The notes below the pieces were generated by a model that was not told where the DNA came from, did no database searches, and worked only from the letters and a program-made list of their open reading frames with translations. Position numbers and translations under genes: made by a program. From Prevotella sp. (lineage in GTDB: Bacteria > Bacteroidota > Bacteroidia > Bacteroidales > Bacteroidaceae): a DNA stretch of 39,617 bases. The stretch spans positions 1 to 39,617 of the forward strand of contig JAFTGI010000135.1 of NCBI GenBank assembly GCA_017458195.1, in the 5' to 3' direction. Within the stretch, counting starts at the first letter, position 1. Every line of letters begins with the position of its first letter. This document shows positions 19,303 to 27,852 of the stretch, in pieces.

Positions 19303-19363
19303 GTACATCGCCCATGTACGTTTTGTACATCGGCCATGTACGAATGGTACATCGGCGTTGTAC
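19303..19363. promoter_or_regulatory. Three GTACAT palindromes at 22-bp spacing (operator array)
   Basis: Copies start at 19303, 19325 and 19347. Copy 1 is GTACATCGCCCATGTAC, copy 2 GTACATCGGCCATGTAC and copy 3 GTACATCGGCGTTGTAC. Each is a 17-bp dyad, and the spacing is about two helical turns. The array lies between the stop of the TPR-AraC regulator and the start of the M6 peptidase, both leftward, so it most likely controls the peptidase. Confidence 0.7.
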
Positions 19364-19399
19364 GGAATTAAAAATTGAATCATATATACTTTTTTGTTA

Positions 19400-21007
19400 T
19401 TAATTATTGGCCGACTCCTTGAGCAGGCGGATGTAGACCGAGGGGGTCATGCCGATGATTTTCTTGAAGGCGGTGATGAAGCCGTTGGTGGAGTTGTAGC
19501 CCAGGTCGGAGGCGATGCCCTGGATGGTCATGTTGCCGTAGTGCTCGTGGTCGGCGAAGCGGCGGCAGGCCTCGCGGATGCGATATTCGTTGAGCAGGGT
19601 CTTGAAGTTCTTCTGGTAGGTGTCGTTGATGACGGTCGAGACGTACTTCGTGTTCGAGCCGGCCAGCTTGGCCAGGGTGTGGAGGTTGAAGTCGGGCGCG
19701 GCGATGATGTCGGTCTGCTCCATCACCTCGACGATGTCCTTCAGCAGCTGCTCGCGGCGCTCCTGGCTCAGGGCAAAGCCCTCGGGGGTGCTCTCCCTCG
19801 GGGCGGGGTCAGGAGTGAGGTCGTCCTTGTGCAGGGCCGACAGATAGGTGTCGCGCAGCTGGTTGGTCTCCTCCTGCTGGCGCACCAGCTCGTCGTGCTT
19901 GCGCATGAGCATGCGGTGGGCCGAGCGCAGGTTGCGGCCCGTGCGCCATACGGCCACGGCGAAGGCCACGACGACGACGAGCAGCAGCGAGATGACGGCG
20001 ATGACGAGCCACTGGCGGGTAATCTGCGTGGTCAGCGTCTGGCGGCTGTCGCTCTCCATCTGCTCCTCGAGCTTCATCAGACCGTCCTTGGCGGCGTTGA
20101 AGCGGCGCTGATTGAAGAACGAGTCGGTCAGGGCGATATACTGCGACTGGCTGGTGAGGGCCGAGTCGCGCTCCTCCTTAAGCATGTAGAGGTGCTCCAG
20201 GCCCTCGTAGGCGTCGCGGAGCTGCTCCTGGGCGTGGCCACCGATGCCGATGGCCGTCGTCAGGCGGTAGTAGCCGATGGCCTTGTCGAGCTGGCCGAGC
20301 TGGGTGTAGGCCTCGCCCAGGGCGTTGTAGACGTCGGTGCGGTAGGTGCTGGCCAGGGCGTGCTCGTCGATGGCGCTGAGGGCCTGCTGCAGGTTGTAGA
20401 TGGCCCCGTGGGCGTCGCCCGTGGATAGGGCTGCCAGGGCGCGGTTGTAGCTGAGGAAGAAGGTCTGCAGTCCGGGCTGCGGCAAGGGGTTCTGCTGCTG
20501 CAGCTCAATGAGCGGCAGTGCCTTGTCGGTGTCGCCCAGACGGCAGTAGGCGGCCGCCAGGTTGGTGATGGCGATGCTCATCAGGTAGGTGTCGCGCTGC
20601 TGCCGGGCTTCGGCATAGGCCCGGTCGAAATAGTAGGCAGCACGCTCAAAATCGCGAAAGATGCCGAAGACGATGCCGATGTTGCTGAGCAGGTCGCGGT
20701 AGAGGCGCGAGTTGCGGCTCTGCCGGGCCAGCTCGGCCCCGGCGGTGTAGTATTCCAGCGCCTCGACGTAGTGGCCGGTGTTCATGCTGGCATTGCCGGC
20801 CCAGTTCATGGCGTCGCCCATGCGGGGATGGACGAGACCGTGGCGGTAGTCGTCGCGCACGCTGCGGTAGTAGCCGATGGCAGCGTCGTAGTCGTGGCGC
20901 TCGTAGGCGGCGTCGCCCTCGGCAATCTTTTGGTCGAGGGTGATGGCGCGGGCTGCCGGCATGGCCAGCAGGACAGCGAGCAGTAGCAGTAATGTGCGGT
21001 GTCGCAT
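19400..21007 (-). CDS. Membrane TPR protein with AraC-type DNA-binding domain
   Basis: A 535-residue regulator. A signal peptide or anchor (MRHRTLLLLLAVLLAMPAARA) comes first, then about six TPR units (roughly 25-320), in which YERHDYDAAIGYYRS and similar repeats are clear. One transmembrane helix follows (about 332-353, WLVIAVISLLLVVVVAFAVAVW), then a short cytoplasmic linker and a C-terminal AraC HTH (about 430-530) ending GMTPSVYIRLL. There is no kinase or receiver domain, so signal would pass directly from the periplasmic TPR to the HTH. It is transcribed away from the surface-protein operon at 21186 across a 178-bp gap, which makes that operon its likely target; the M6 peptidase gene lies downstream. 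Confidence 0.9.
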   Translation of the reverse strand: MRHRTLLLLLAVLLAMPAARAITLDQKIAEGDAAYERHDYDAAIGYYRSVRDDYRHGLVHPRMGDAMNWAGNASMNTGHYVEALEYYTAGAELARQSRNSRLYRDLLSNIGIVFGIFRDFERAAYYFDRAYAEARQQRDTYLMSIAITNLAAAYCRLGDTDKALPLIELQQQNPLPQPGLQTFFLSYNRALAALSTGDAHGAIYNLQQALSAIDEHALASTYRTDVYNALGEAYTQLGQLDKAIGYYRLTTAIGIGGHAQEQLRDAYEGLEHLYMLKEERDSALTSQSQYIALTDSFFNQRRFNAAKDGLMKLEEQMESDSRQTLTTQITRQWLVIAVISLLLVVVVAFAVAVWRTGRNLRSAHRMLMRKHDELVRQQEETNQLRDTYLSALHKDDLTPDPAPRESTPEGFALSQERREQLLKDIVEVMEQTDIIAAPDFNLHTLAKLAGSNTKYVSTVINDTYQKNFKTLLNEYRIREACRRFADHEHYGNMTIQGIASDLGYNSTNGFITAFKKIIGMTPSVYIRLLKESANN

Positions 21008-21030
21008 GATTTAGGCTCTGTTTTCCCGTA

Positions 21031-21038
21031 CAAAATTA
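21031..21038 (-). promoter_or_regulatory. Promoter -7 box of the TPR-AraC regulator
   Basis: TAATTTTG on the minus strand, giving a leader of about 17 nt before the ATG at 21007. It faces away from the box at 21145-21152. Confidence 0.65.
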
Positions 21039-21144
21039 CGAATTTTGGGCCGTATTTTGCTCACGTAGGCCGCTTTTTTATCCCAATTTCAAGAAAAAGG
21101 GAGCATTTTCGACGGCTTTTCGAGCGGAATGCCGAAATTTTCCG

Positions 21145-21152
21145 TAATTTTG
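21145..21152 (+). promoter_or_regulatory. Promoter -7 box of the surface-protein operon
   Basis: TAATTTTG on the plus strand, about 33 bp before the ATG at 21186. With the box at 21031-21038 it forms a divergent promoter pair in a 178-bp gap. Confidence 0.65.
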
Positions 21153-21185
21153 TCCGCATAAAAAATAAATAACTAAATCACGCTT

Positions 21186-24100
21186 ATGAAGAAAAAATTA
21201 TTCGCCACCTGCATGGCCTCGCTGCTGACCATGGCCTCACTGGGGCTGTCGGCCCAGCGCCATCAGACGGCTGCCGTCAGCGAGGCGCCCGCAAGGGCCA
21301 CCCAGGCCGACGAGGGGCTGATGCTCATCGGTGCCGTGCTCTACCACCCGAGCTTCTCGGCTTTGACCAACTACAACTTCTACTCGATGCCGACGGAGGA
21401 CGCCGACGAGATCAACCTCGTGAAGTGGTCGCAGGCCACGGGCGGCATCCAGCCCAACGGCGGCGGCCTGTTCACGGCCGACATGTCGCAGTTTGAGTAT
21501 ATCCAGTACATGAACTTCGGCACGACCGTCTACATGTACTATTACAAATACGACACGGGGACGTGGGAAATCGTCGACGGCCACTCGCTGAAGGATCAGA
21601 ACATGCTGGCCTTCGACACCACCCGCGACCCGCAGGACGGCACCCCCTACGGCGTGTTCATCACCCAGAACGGCCGCGAGCTGGGCGTGCCCGACTACGG
21701 CGCCGGCACGCGCACCACCATCGGTAAGCTGTCGACCGACCTGCTGACGCTGAGCGCCGACGCCGAGGGCACGCTCTATGGCATCGGCACCGACGGCAAC
21801 CTCTACCGCGTGTCGAAGACCGACGCCGCCCTGACGCTGGTCGGCGCCACGGGCGTCGTGCCTGCCGACGTGCAGCAGAGCGCCGTCATCGACCCGCAGT
21901 CGGGCCGCATGTTCTGGTTCGGTATCACTCCCGACCAGAAGTCGGCGCTCTATGAGGTCAACACGACGACCGGACAGGCCGAGGCCATCTATGGCTTCAA
22001 CAGCCTCATCCAGGTGGTCTGCCTCAACATCAAGCCCAGCGACATTCCCGCCGGGGCACCAGCTGCCGTGGAGAACCTGCAGGCCCATTTCGAGGGCGCC
22101 AGCCTCGAGGGCAGCATCACGTTCACCATGCCCACGAAGACCTACGGCGGCGACGCCCTGAAGGGCCCGCTGACCTATCATGTCGTAATCAACGGCGTGG
22201 AGGACTTCACCGGCGAGGCTGAGCCGGGCGAACAGATGGACGAGGACATCGAACTGGAGGGCGGACAGCAGACCATCCAGGTCTTCGTGTCGAACGCCGA
22301 GGGCGACGGCCCCAAGGGAGAGGGAGTCAGCCTCTGGGTGGGCGACGACGTGCCTGTGGCCGTGACGAACGTGAAGCTGACGGCTGTCGACGGCGAGACG
22401 CTCCGACTGACATGGGACGCCCCTGCCCACGGCATCAACTACGGCTACATGAATCCCGACGACCTGAGCTACGACCTCGTGCGCTATCCCGACTCCGTCA
22501 CCGTGGCACGCTCGCTGAAGGACTGCGAGTTCACTGACAAGGTGAGCCCCAAGCACCTGACGCCCTACAGCTACGACATCGTGGCCAAGGGCAAGTATGG
22601 CAACGGCGAGACCGTCCGCTCGGCCATCGTCAAGGTGGGCGCGGCGTTCCAGACGCCCTACCTCTGCCAGTTCAACGACCAGTACGACTTCGACGTGTTC
22701 ACCGTGCTCGACCAGAACGGCGACGGCACCACGTGGCACTACTATCCCTACAGTGCGCGCTACCGCTTCGACCGCAACAACAGTGCCGACGACGTGCTGC
22801 TGACACCGCCGGTGCAGCTCAGGGACGACCGCCTCTATAACCTCTCGTTCCGCTATCGCACCATGGGCGACCCCGAACGGCTGGAGGTCAGCTTCGGTCG
22901 CAACGGCAACGACCTGTCGACCTATACTCAGGTAATCATGCCGACCACCGAGCTGCGCAACCGCCAGAGCGAGACGCTGCAGACGAAGGTGCGCGTCAGC
23001 GAGGCCGGCGAATACGGCATGGCCTTCCGCGTGACCAGCACCACCGACGGCTTCCACCTCTTCCTCGACGACATCACCATTGCCGACGGCCCCATGCTGA
23101 CGGCTCCCGACAGCGTCATCGGCCTCAGCGTCGTGCCCGCCGAACGGGGTCAGCTGCAGGCTGCCGTCAGCTTCCGTGCTCCCAGCCTGAACGTGATCGG
23201 CGGCGAGCTGCCGGCCATCTCGAAGATTGAGGTGCGCCGCGGCGAACAGCTCATCCATACCTTCCAGAGCCCCGCCGTCGGCAGCGAACTCTCGCTCACC
23301 GACACCGAGGCTGAGAACGGCTTCAACGTCTACACCGTCGTTGCCTTCGACAACCAGGGCAACCCGGGTCTGGAGGCCACGCGCCGCGTCTACGTCGGCA
23401 TGGACGCCCCCGACTCGCCGACCAACGTGCGCATCAGCGAGGGCGACGACGGCAAGATCACCATCACATGGGATGCACCTGAGCGCGGCCAGAACGGCGG
23501 CTACGTCGACAAGGACGAACTGTCGTACGACATCATGCGCGTGCTCGGCGGACAACAGACCGTCGTTGACTCCTATCTCGACCTGGAGCCCTACGTCGAC
23601 GATGTCGACCAAAGCTCGGCCCAGCAGAACGTGCTCTACTACGGCGTGGCAGCCCGCAACGAACTGGGCGAGAGCGACTACCAGCAGTCGAACTCGCTCG
23701 TGGCCGGCGCGCCGTTCGAGTTCCCCTTCCGCGAGTCGTTCCCCAACGGCGTCATGGAGCACCAGTTCCTCTCGGCAAACCATAGCGACCAGCTGAACTG
23801 GCCCACCGAGAGTGCCGACGACGACGGCGGCTGCATCTCGTTCATCCAGAACGACTACGACTATCTCTATATTGAAACTGGAAAGATCTCGCTCGAGGGC
23901 AGCACCGCCCCGGGACTGGTCTACAGCCTGAAGGAGCAGCCCGGCAGTGGACGCCTCTACGTACAGGTGTCGTCGACGTCGGGCGACCGCAAGACCCTCG
24001 AGGTGGTCGACTTCGCCGAGTGCACTGAGACCCGCTGGGCCTCGCACACCGTGATGCTCGACGACTTTAAGGACAAGAAATATGTGCGCATCCGCTTCCT

Positions 24101-25460
24101 GTTCGAGAACGACCGCCAGTCGGTCTATATGCTCGACAACATCCAGGTGCGCGACGTGATGCCCCGCAACGTGGCCATGAAGCAGCTGCAGGTGGCCGCC
24201 AAGGTCAGCGCCGGCGCCGACGTGCCCGTCGTGGCCACCGTGGTCAATGCGGGCTCGGAGTCGATGACCGACGTCGCCGTGCAGCTCTATGTCAACGACG
24301 AGCTCCAGCAGACCGTCAGCATCGCCACCTTGCCCCTCAACGCTGAGCAGCAGGTCGAGCTGAAGGCCCGCTTCCTTGCCAGCATGGAGGGTACGGCCGT
24401 GGTTCGCGTGGAGGCCGTGGCTGAGGGCGACGAGATTCCGTCGGACAACGTCATGGAAACCGAGACGACGGTCGTCGTGGAGCAGTATCCCGCCGTCAGC
24501 GACCTCGCCGGAACACTTGCCGACGACGGCAGGGTCAGCCTCCACTGGACGGCGCCCTCACTGGAGGGCTTTGCTCCCAGCGTGACCGACGATGTGGAGA
24601 GCTATCCCGCCTTCATCGTCGACGGCATCGGCCAGTGGACGGTCTACGACGGCGACGGCGCTCCCTCGTACACCATCCCCAACTCGCAGGTCCAGTTCCC
24701 CAACCTCGGCACGGAGTTCGCTGTCATGGTGCTCAATCCCTACACCGTCTTCCGCCGCACCGAGGCCAATCCCTACACCCACTCGGGCGACCAGTGCTTC
24801 TCGTTCTGGGATGCACGCGCCCCGTTGGCCACCGAGACCGACGGCTACAGCGACGACTGGCTCATCTCGCCGCGCCTCTCCGAACTGGAGCAGACCGTCA
24901 CGTTCTGGGCCCGCTCGATGACCACCACCGACTATGCCGAGGACTTCGAGGTGCTCTACTCCACGACGGGTAACCTCTACACCGACTTCAAGGGCAACGT
25001 CGTGCTCGACGTCAAGGAGGCTTCGGCCGTCTGGACGCTCTATGAGGCTCATCTGCCGGCCGGCGCCAAGTATTTCGCCATCCACATGAAGTCGTTCGAC
25101 CAGTTTGCACTGCTTGTCGACGACATCACCTATCAGCCCGAGATTCCCGGCGGCCGCATCGAGATCGTCGGCTACAATGTCTATCGCGACGGCGCCCTCG
25201 TGGCCACGCTCGATGCTCAGACAACCAGCTTCTCGGAGCAGATGCCCGGCGACGGTGCAGCCTATCAGGTGTCGGTAGTCTATGCTCTGGCCGAGTCGCC
25301 CCTGTCCGACAAGGTCGGCTTCGGCACGCAGGGGGTTGTTTCTATTGAAAATGGAAAATTGAGGATTGAAAATGGGGTCTACGACCTGCAGGGCCGCCGC
25401 ATTGCCAAGCCGGCTAAGGGCCTCTACATCGTAAACGGAAAGAAAGTTACTATTAAATAA
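21186..25460 (+). CDS. Large multidomain surface protein with fibronectin and choice-of-anchor J-like domains
   Basis: A 1424-residue exported protein, first of a four-gene operon. A signal peptide (MKKKLFATCMASLLTMASLGLSAQ) is followed by a segment resembling a repeat propeller (about 50-280). Fibronectin III modules come next, then three jelly-roll domains of the cleaved-adhesin/choice-of-anchor J kind: about 490-640 (FHLFLDDITIADG), about 845-990 (VYMLDNIQVRDV) and about 1137-1320 (FALLVDDITYQPE). A CARDB-like module lies at about 995-1080. The C-terminal tail YDLQGRRIAKPAKGLYIVNGKKVTIK is the sorting-type tail, preceded by 7-bp repeats (25344-25378). No catalytic motif was seen. It is likely an adhesin or a binding scaffold; the ligand is unknown. 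Confidence 0.85.
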   Translation: MKKKLFATCMASLLTMASLGLSAQRHQTAAVSEAPARATQADEGLMLIGAVLYHPSFSALTNYNFYSMPTEDADEINLVKWSQATGGIQPNGGGLFTADMSQFEYIQYMNFGTTVYMYYYKYDTGTWEIVDGHSLKDQNMLAFDTTRDPQDGTPYGVFITQNGRELGVPDYGAGTRTTIGKLSTDLLTLSADAEGTLYGIGTDGNLYRVSKTDAALTLVGATGVVPADVQQSAVIDPQSGRMFWFGITPDQKSALYEVNTTTGQAEAIYGFNSLIQVVCLNIKPSDIPAGAPAAVENLQAHFEGASLEGSITFTMPTKTYGGDALKGPLTYHVVINGVEDFTGEAEPGEQMDEDIELEGGQQTIQVFVSNAEGDGPKGEGVSLWVGDDVPVAVTNVKLTAVDGETLRLTWDAPAHGINYGYMNPDDLSYDLVRYPDSVTVARSLKDCEFTDKVSPKHLTPYSYDIVAKGKYGNGETVRSAIVKVGAAFQTPYLCQFNDQYDFDVFTVLDQNGDGTTWHYYPYSARYRFDRNNSADDVLLTPPVQLRDDRLYNLSFRYRTMGDPERLEVSFGRNGNDLSTYTQVIMPTTELRNRQSETLQTKVRVSEAGEYGMAFRVTSTTDGFHLFLDDITIADGPMLTAPDSVIGLSVVPAERGQLQAAVSFRAPSLNVIGGELPAISKIEVRRGEQLIHTFQSPAVGSELSLTDTEAENGFNVYTVVAFDNQGNPGLEATRRVYVGMDAPDSPTNVRISEGDDGKITITWDAPERGQNGGYVDKDELSYDIMRVLGGQQTVVDSYLDLEPYVDDVDQSSAQQNVLYYGVAARNELGESDYQQSNSLVAGAPFEFPFRESFPNGVMEHQFLSANHSDQLNWPTESADDDGGCISFIQNDYDYLYIETGKISLEGSTAPGLVYSLKEQPGSGRLYVQVSSTSGDRKTLEVVDFAECTETRWASHTVMLDDFKDKKYVRIRFLFENDRQSVYMLDNIQVRDVMPRNVAMKQLQVAAKVSAGADVPVVATVVNAGSESMTDVAVQLYVNDELQQTVSIATLPLNAEQQVELKARFLASMEGTAVVRVEAVAEGDEIPSDNVMETETTVVVEQYPAVSDLAGTLADDGRVSLHWTAPSLEGFAPSVTDDVESYPAFIVDGIGQWTVYDGDGAPSYTIPNSQVQFPNLGTEFAVMVLNPYTVFRRTEANPYTHSGDQCFSFWDARAPLATETDGYSDDWLISPRLSELEQTVTFWARSMTTTDYAEDFEVLYSTTGNLYTDFKGNVVLDVKEASAVWTLYEAHLPAGAKYFAIHMKSFDQFALLVDDITYQPEIPGGRIEIVGYNVYRDGALVATLDAQTTSFSEQMPGDGAAYQVSVVYALAESPLSDKVGFGTQGVVSIENGKLRIENGVYDLQGRRIAKPAKGLYIVNGKKVTIK
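25344..25378 (+). repeat. Degenerate heptamer repeat before the sorting-type tail
   Basis: Five 7-base units (ATTGAAA, ATGGAAA, ATTGAGG, ATTGAAA, ATGGGGT) encode SIENGKLRIENG just before YDLQGRR. Confidence 0.75.
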
Positions 25461-25473
25461 AATCTAAAACATT

Positions 25474-27630
25474 ATGACAAAGAAATTTTATCTATTGCTC
25501 GTTGCAGCCCTGCTCTGCCTGGGCGGCAACATGAAGGCAGAAAAAGTCGAGGAAGACTTCGACTTCGACATCTCTGTGACTTATGCTGACCCTACGTTTG
25601 AAGGGAAGAACTTTAGTAAGTATTGCTCTGTTGAAGGCCAAAAAGGAACTTATTCTATGAGCCCTTCACTTACAAGTGGTACAATGAGGTTTTATAAAGG
25701 AAATAATCTCGTTTTAACTGTTAAGAATGAAGGATGGACTATTAAAAGTGTTACTTTTACTCTTGACAATTCAACGATTTCTTCTTCTGTAGGTAAGATG
25801 TCTGATAATACATGGACGGGCAACGATGCCACAGTGACATTCACAAATACGGGTGATGCTACTGTCAAAGTTACAGCCATGCACGTGGTTTATGAGAAGC
25901 CCGCCAGCTTGAAGGAGGTCAAAGAAGACTGGAACCTCAGTGGCACGGTCGGTCAGGCACAGCCTTCTTGGTCTGCCGTTGACCCTGCAATCAGCAGCTA
26001 TGTCAATGTGGAAGGTGCTCAGAGCAGTGGTGCACAAGCTCCCAGCTTGGGCAGTACGCGTCTGCGCCTGTTCTCTGGCAATACGCTGACCATCTCGGTA
26101 AAAGCAAGCACCACCAGCATCAAGAGCCTGGCCTTTACGTTCTATAGTACTGCACAAACTCCTACAAGTGATTCTGATTGGTCTGTGTCTGCAGGGTCTT
26201 TCGATTATAAGACGGGTACTTGGAGTGCAGGAGAAGAAGATGTGAAAGAATTAGTTCTTACTAATTTAAGAACAGGTAATGGTTCAACAATTAGCTTCAC
26301 TGCCGTCAAGGCTGTCTACATGGCCGCTGACGCTGGCGAGACGACCCTTGCCAAGCCGACCTTCTCTCCCGTCGGCAAGCCTGTCGGTAAAGACATTACT
26401 TCAGACGCTATTGTGGACGATGAGCAGACCATCGAGATTTCGGCTGCCGAGGGTGCCAGCATCTACTATACGCTCGACGGCACTACGCCGACCGCTGAGA
26501 GCACGCTCTACGAGGCTCCCATCGTGATTAAGAAGTCCTGCACCATCAGCGCTATTGCCGTGAAGGGCGAGCAGACCACCGAAGTGGTGGCTTATCGCTA
26601 CTTCATCCACAAGCACGACGCTGAAGCATTCTACTATGAGTCGTTCGACGGCACGGCCTACTGGGGCGGCAACGACGGCGATTTCAACCCCAACATGCAG
26701 TACTCCTCATCGACGCTGATCCTCGACAACAGCGACGCCACTTATAACGGCTGTGTGGCCACTGAGCAGAGCATCTTCATGAATGGTGGCACCTTCCAGA
26801 CGCCCACCTTCTCGCAGCCCGTGAAGCAGGGCACGCTGACCTTCCGCGTGGCCGGTCGCACCACGGGTGCCACGACCATCAATGTCACGGCCAACGCCGG
26901 CACGCTGTCGCAAGAGAGCGTCACCGCCAAGGCTGGTGAATGGACCGACTACACCATCATCGTCAGCAACATGCCTGCCGGTGCCTATATCCAGTTCGAA
27001 GGCACGGGCTTCCTCGATGAGATCAAGCTCGTCAGCACCGCCGAGGTGGTGAAGCCCACGGTGACCATCGGCTCTACCGGCTACGCCACGTTCTGCTACG
27101 GCGAGCCCCTGCTGTTCCCTGCTGAGGTGAAGGTCTACGCTGCCTACATCATGACCGACGGCTACATGAAGCTCGAGGAGATTGTCAACAAGGACGTGCC
27201 TGCCAACACGGGCGTCATCCTCGTGGCCGAGCCCGGTGAGTATGAGCTCGACTACACGGGCGACATCACCAGCACCACCACCGAGATCATGAAGCTCAAC
27301 GACCTCAAGGCTGCCACCGAGGAGGTCTCCACCACGGGCATCTACGTGCTGGCTGAGGAAAACGGCAAGGTCGGTTTCGTTCCCATGACAAGCGGCACCC
27401 TCGCTGCCGGCAAGGCTTATCTCGAAGCTAAGGACGTGGAGGCCGTTCTGGCCGACGGTGTCCGCTTCATCGCCATCGGCAACGACGATGTCCTCACCGG
27501 CATTTCTCAGATTGAAAATGGAAAAGTGAATAATGATGTCTACGACCTGCAGGGTAGAAGAATTCTTAATTCTCAGTTCCCCCAGAAGGGTCTCTACATC
27601 GTTGGTGGAAAGAAGATCATGATTAAGTAA
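25474..27630 (+). CDS. Secreted protein with repeated N-terminal domains and a chitobiase-like C-terminal domain
   Basis: A 718-residue exported protein, 13 bp after the preceding gene. After the signal peptide come two related domains of about 130 residues (EKVEEDFDFDIS..., then LKEVKEDWNLSG...), each with SVEGQ/NVEGAQ and a TVKVTAMHVVYE-like ending. A CHB_HEX-type module follows at about 320-385 (YYTLDGTTPTAESTLYEAP). Then comes a jelly-roll-like domain (VAGRTTGATTINV...GTGFLDEIKLV) and a beta domain (YATFCYGEPLLFPAEVKVYAAYI). The tail is YDLQGRRILNSQFPQKGLYIVGGKKIMIK. The stretch of about 25580-26330 is clearly richer in A and T than the rest of the gene, hinting at separate origin. No enzyme signature was seen. 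Confidence 0.8.
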   Translation: MTKKFYLLLVAALLCLGGNMKAEKVEEDFDFDISVTYADPTFEGKNFSKYCSVEGQKGTYSMSPSLTSGTMRFYKGNNLVLTVKNEGWTIKSVTFTLDNSTISSSVGKMSDNTWTGNDATVTFTNTGDATVKVTAMHVVYEKPASLKEVKEDWNLSGTVGQAQPSWSAVDPAISSYVNVEGAQSSGAQAPSLGSTRLRLFSGNTLTISVKASTTSIKSLAFTFYSTAQTPTSDSDWSVSAGSFDYKTGTWSAGEEDVKELVLTNLRTGNGSTISFTAVKAVYMAADAGETTLAKPTFSPVGKPVGKDITSDAIVDDEQTIEISAAEGASIYYTLDGTTPTAESTLYEAPIVIKKSCTISAIAVKGEQTTEVVAYRYFIHKHDAEAFYYESFDGTAYWGGNDGDFNPNMQYSSSTLILDNSDATYNGCVATEQSIFMNGGTFQTPTFSQPVKQGTLTFRVAGRTTGATTINVTANAGTLSQESVTAKAGEWTDYTIIVSNMPAGAYIQFEGTGFLDEIKLVSTAEVVKPTVTIGSTGYATFCYGEPLLFPAEVKVYAAYIMTDGYMKLEEIVNKDVPANTGVILVAEPGEYELDYTGDITSTTTEIMKLNDLKAATEEVSTTGIYVLAEENGKVGFVPMTSGTLAAGKAYLEAKDVEAVLADGVRFIAIGNDDVLTGISQIENGKVNNDVYDLQGRRILNSQFPQKGLYIVGGKKIMIK
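27511..27538 (+). repeat. Degenerate heptamer repeat before the sorting-type tail
   Basis: Four 7-base units (ATTGAAA, ATGGAAA, AGTGAAT, AATGATG) encode QIENGKVNND before YDLQGRR. The first two units are the same as at 25344. Confidence 0.7.
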
Positions 27631-27645
27631 AAACAGATACCAGCA

Positions 27646-27837
27646 ATGAAAACACAACACTATGTTAAACCTCAGTGCAGCTGCTGGAGCGTAGAGCTTC
27701 AGCAGATCATGCAGGCTTCGGCCACCGACCGTCTCGACTTCTATCCCGAGGACGGTGTCGACGGCAGCAAGGCTCTCAGTCGCCGTCAGCGCACCGTCTG
27801 GGACGATGACGAAGATGAAGCCGAAGAAGATTATTAA
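27646..27837 (+). CDS. Small acidic peptide of the surface-protein operon
   Basis: A 63-residue product between two secreted-protein genes, 15 bp from each. The N-terminal part MKTQHYVKPQCSCWSVELQQ has a Y-x-K-P motif and two cysteines and is followed by a hydrophobic IMQAS. The C-terminal part turns basic (SRRQRTVW) and then strongly acidic (DDDEDEAEEDY). It has no signal peptide. Codon use is like its neighbours, and the operon spacing supports a real gene. I do not recognise a family; the layout of a leader-like front with a charged tail is compatible with a precursor peptide or a small chaperone, but neither is shown. Confidence 0.7.
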   Translation: MKTQHYVKPQCSCWSVELQQIMQASATDRLDFYPEDGVDGSKALSRRQRTVWDDDEDEAEEDY

Positions 27838-27852
27838 TCTTTAACGTCAAGC

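Noticed and set aside
21237-24545. 1102-codon open frame opposite the large surface protein
   Set aside because: The composition (His, Val, Gly, Asp rich) is typical of the complement of a GC-rich gene; there are no domains and no promoter.
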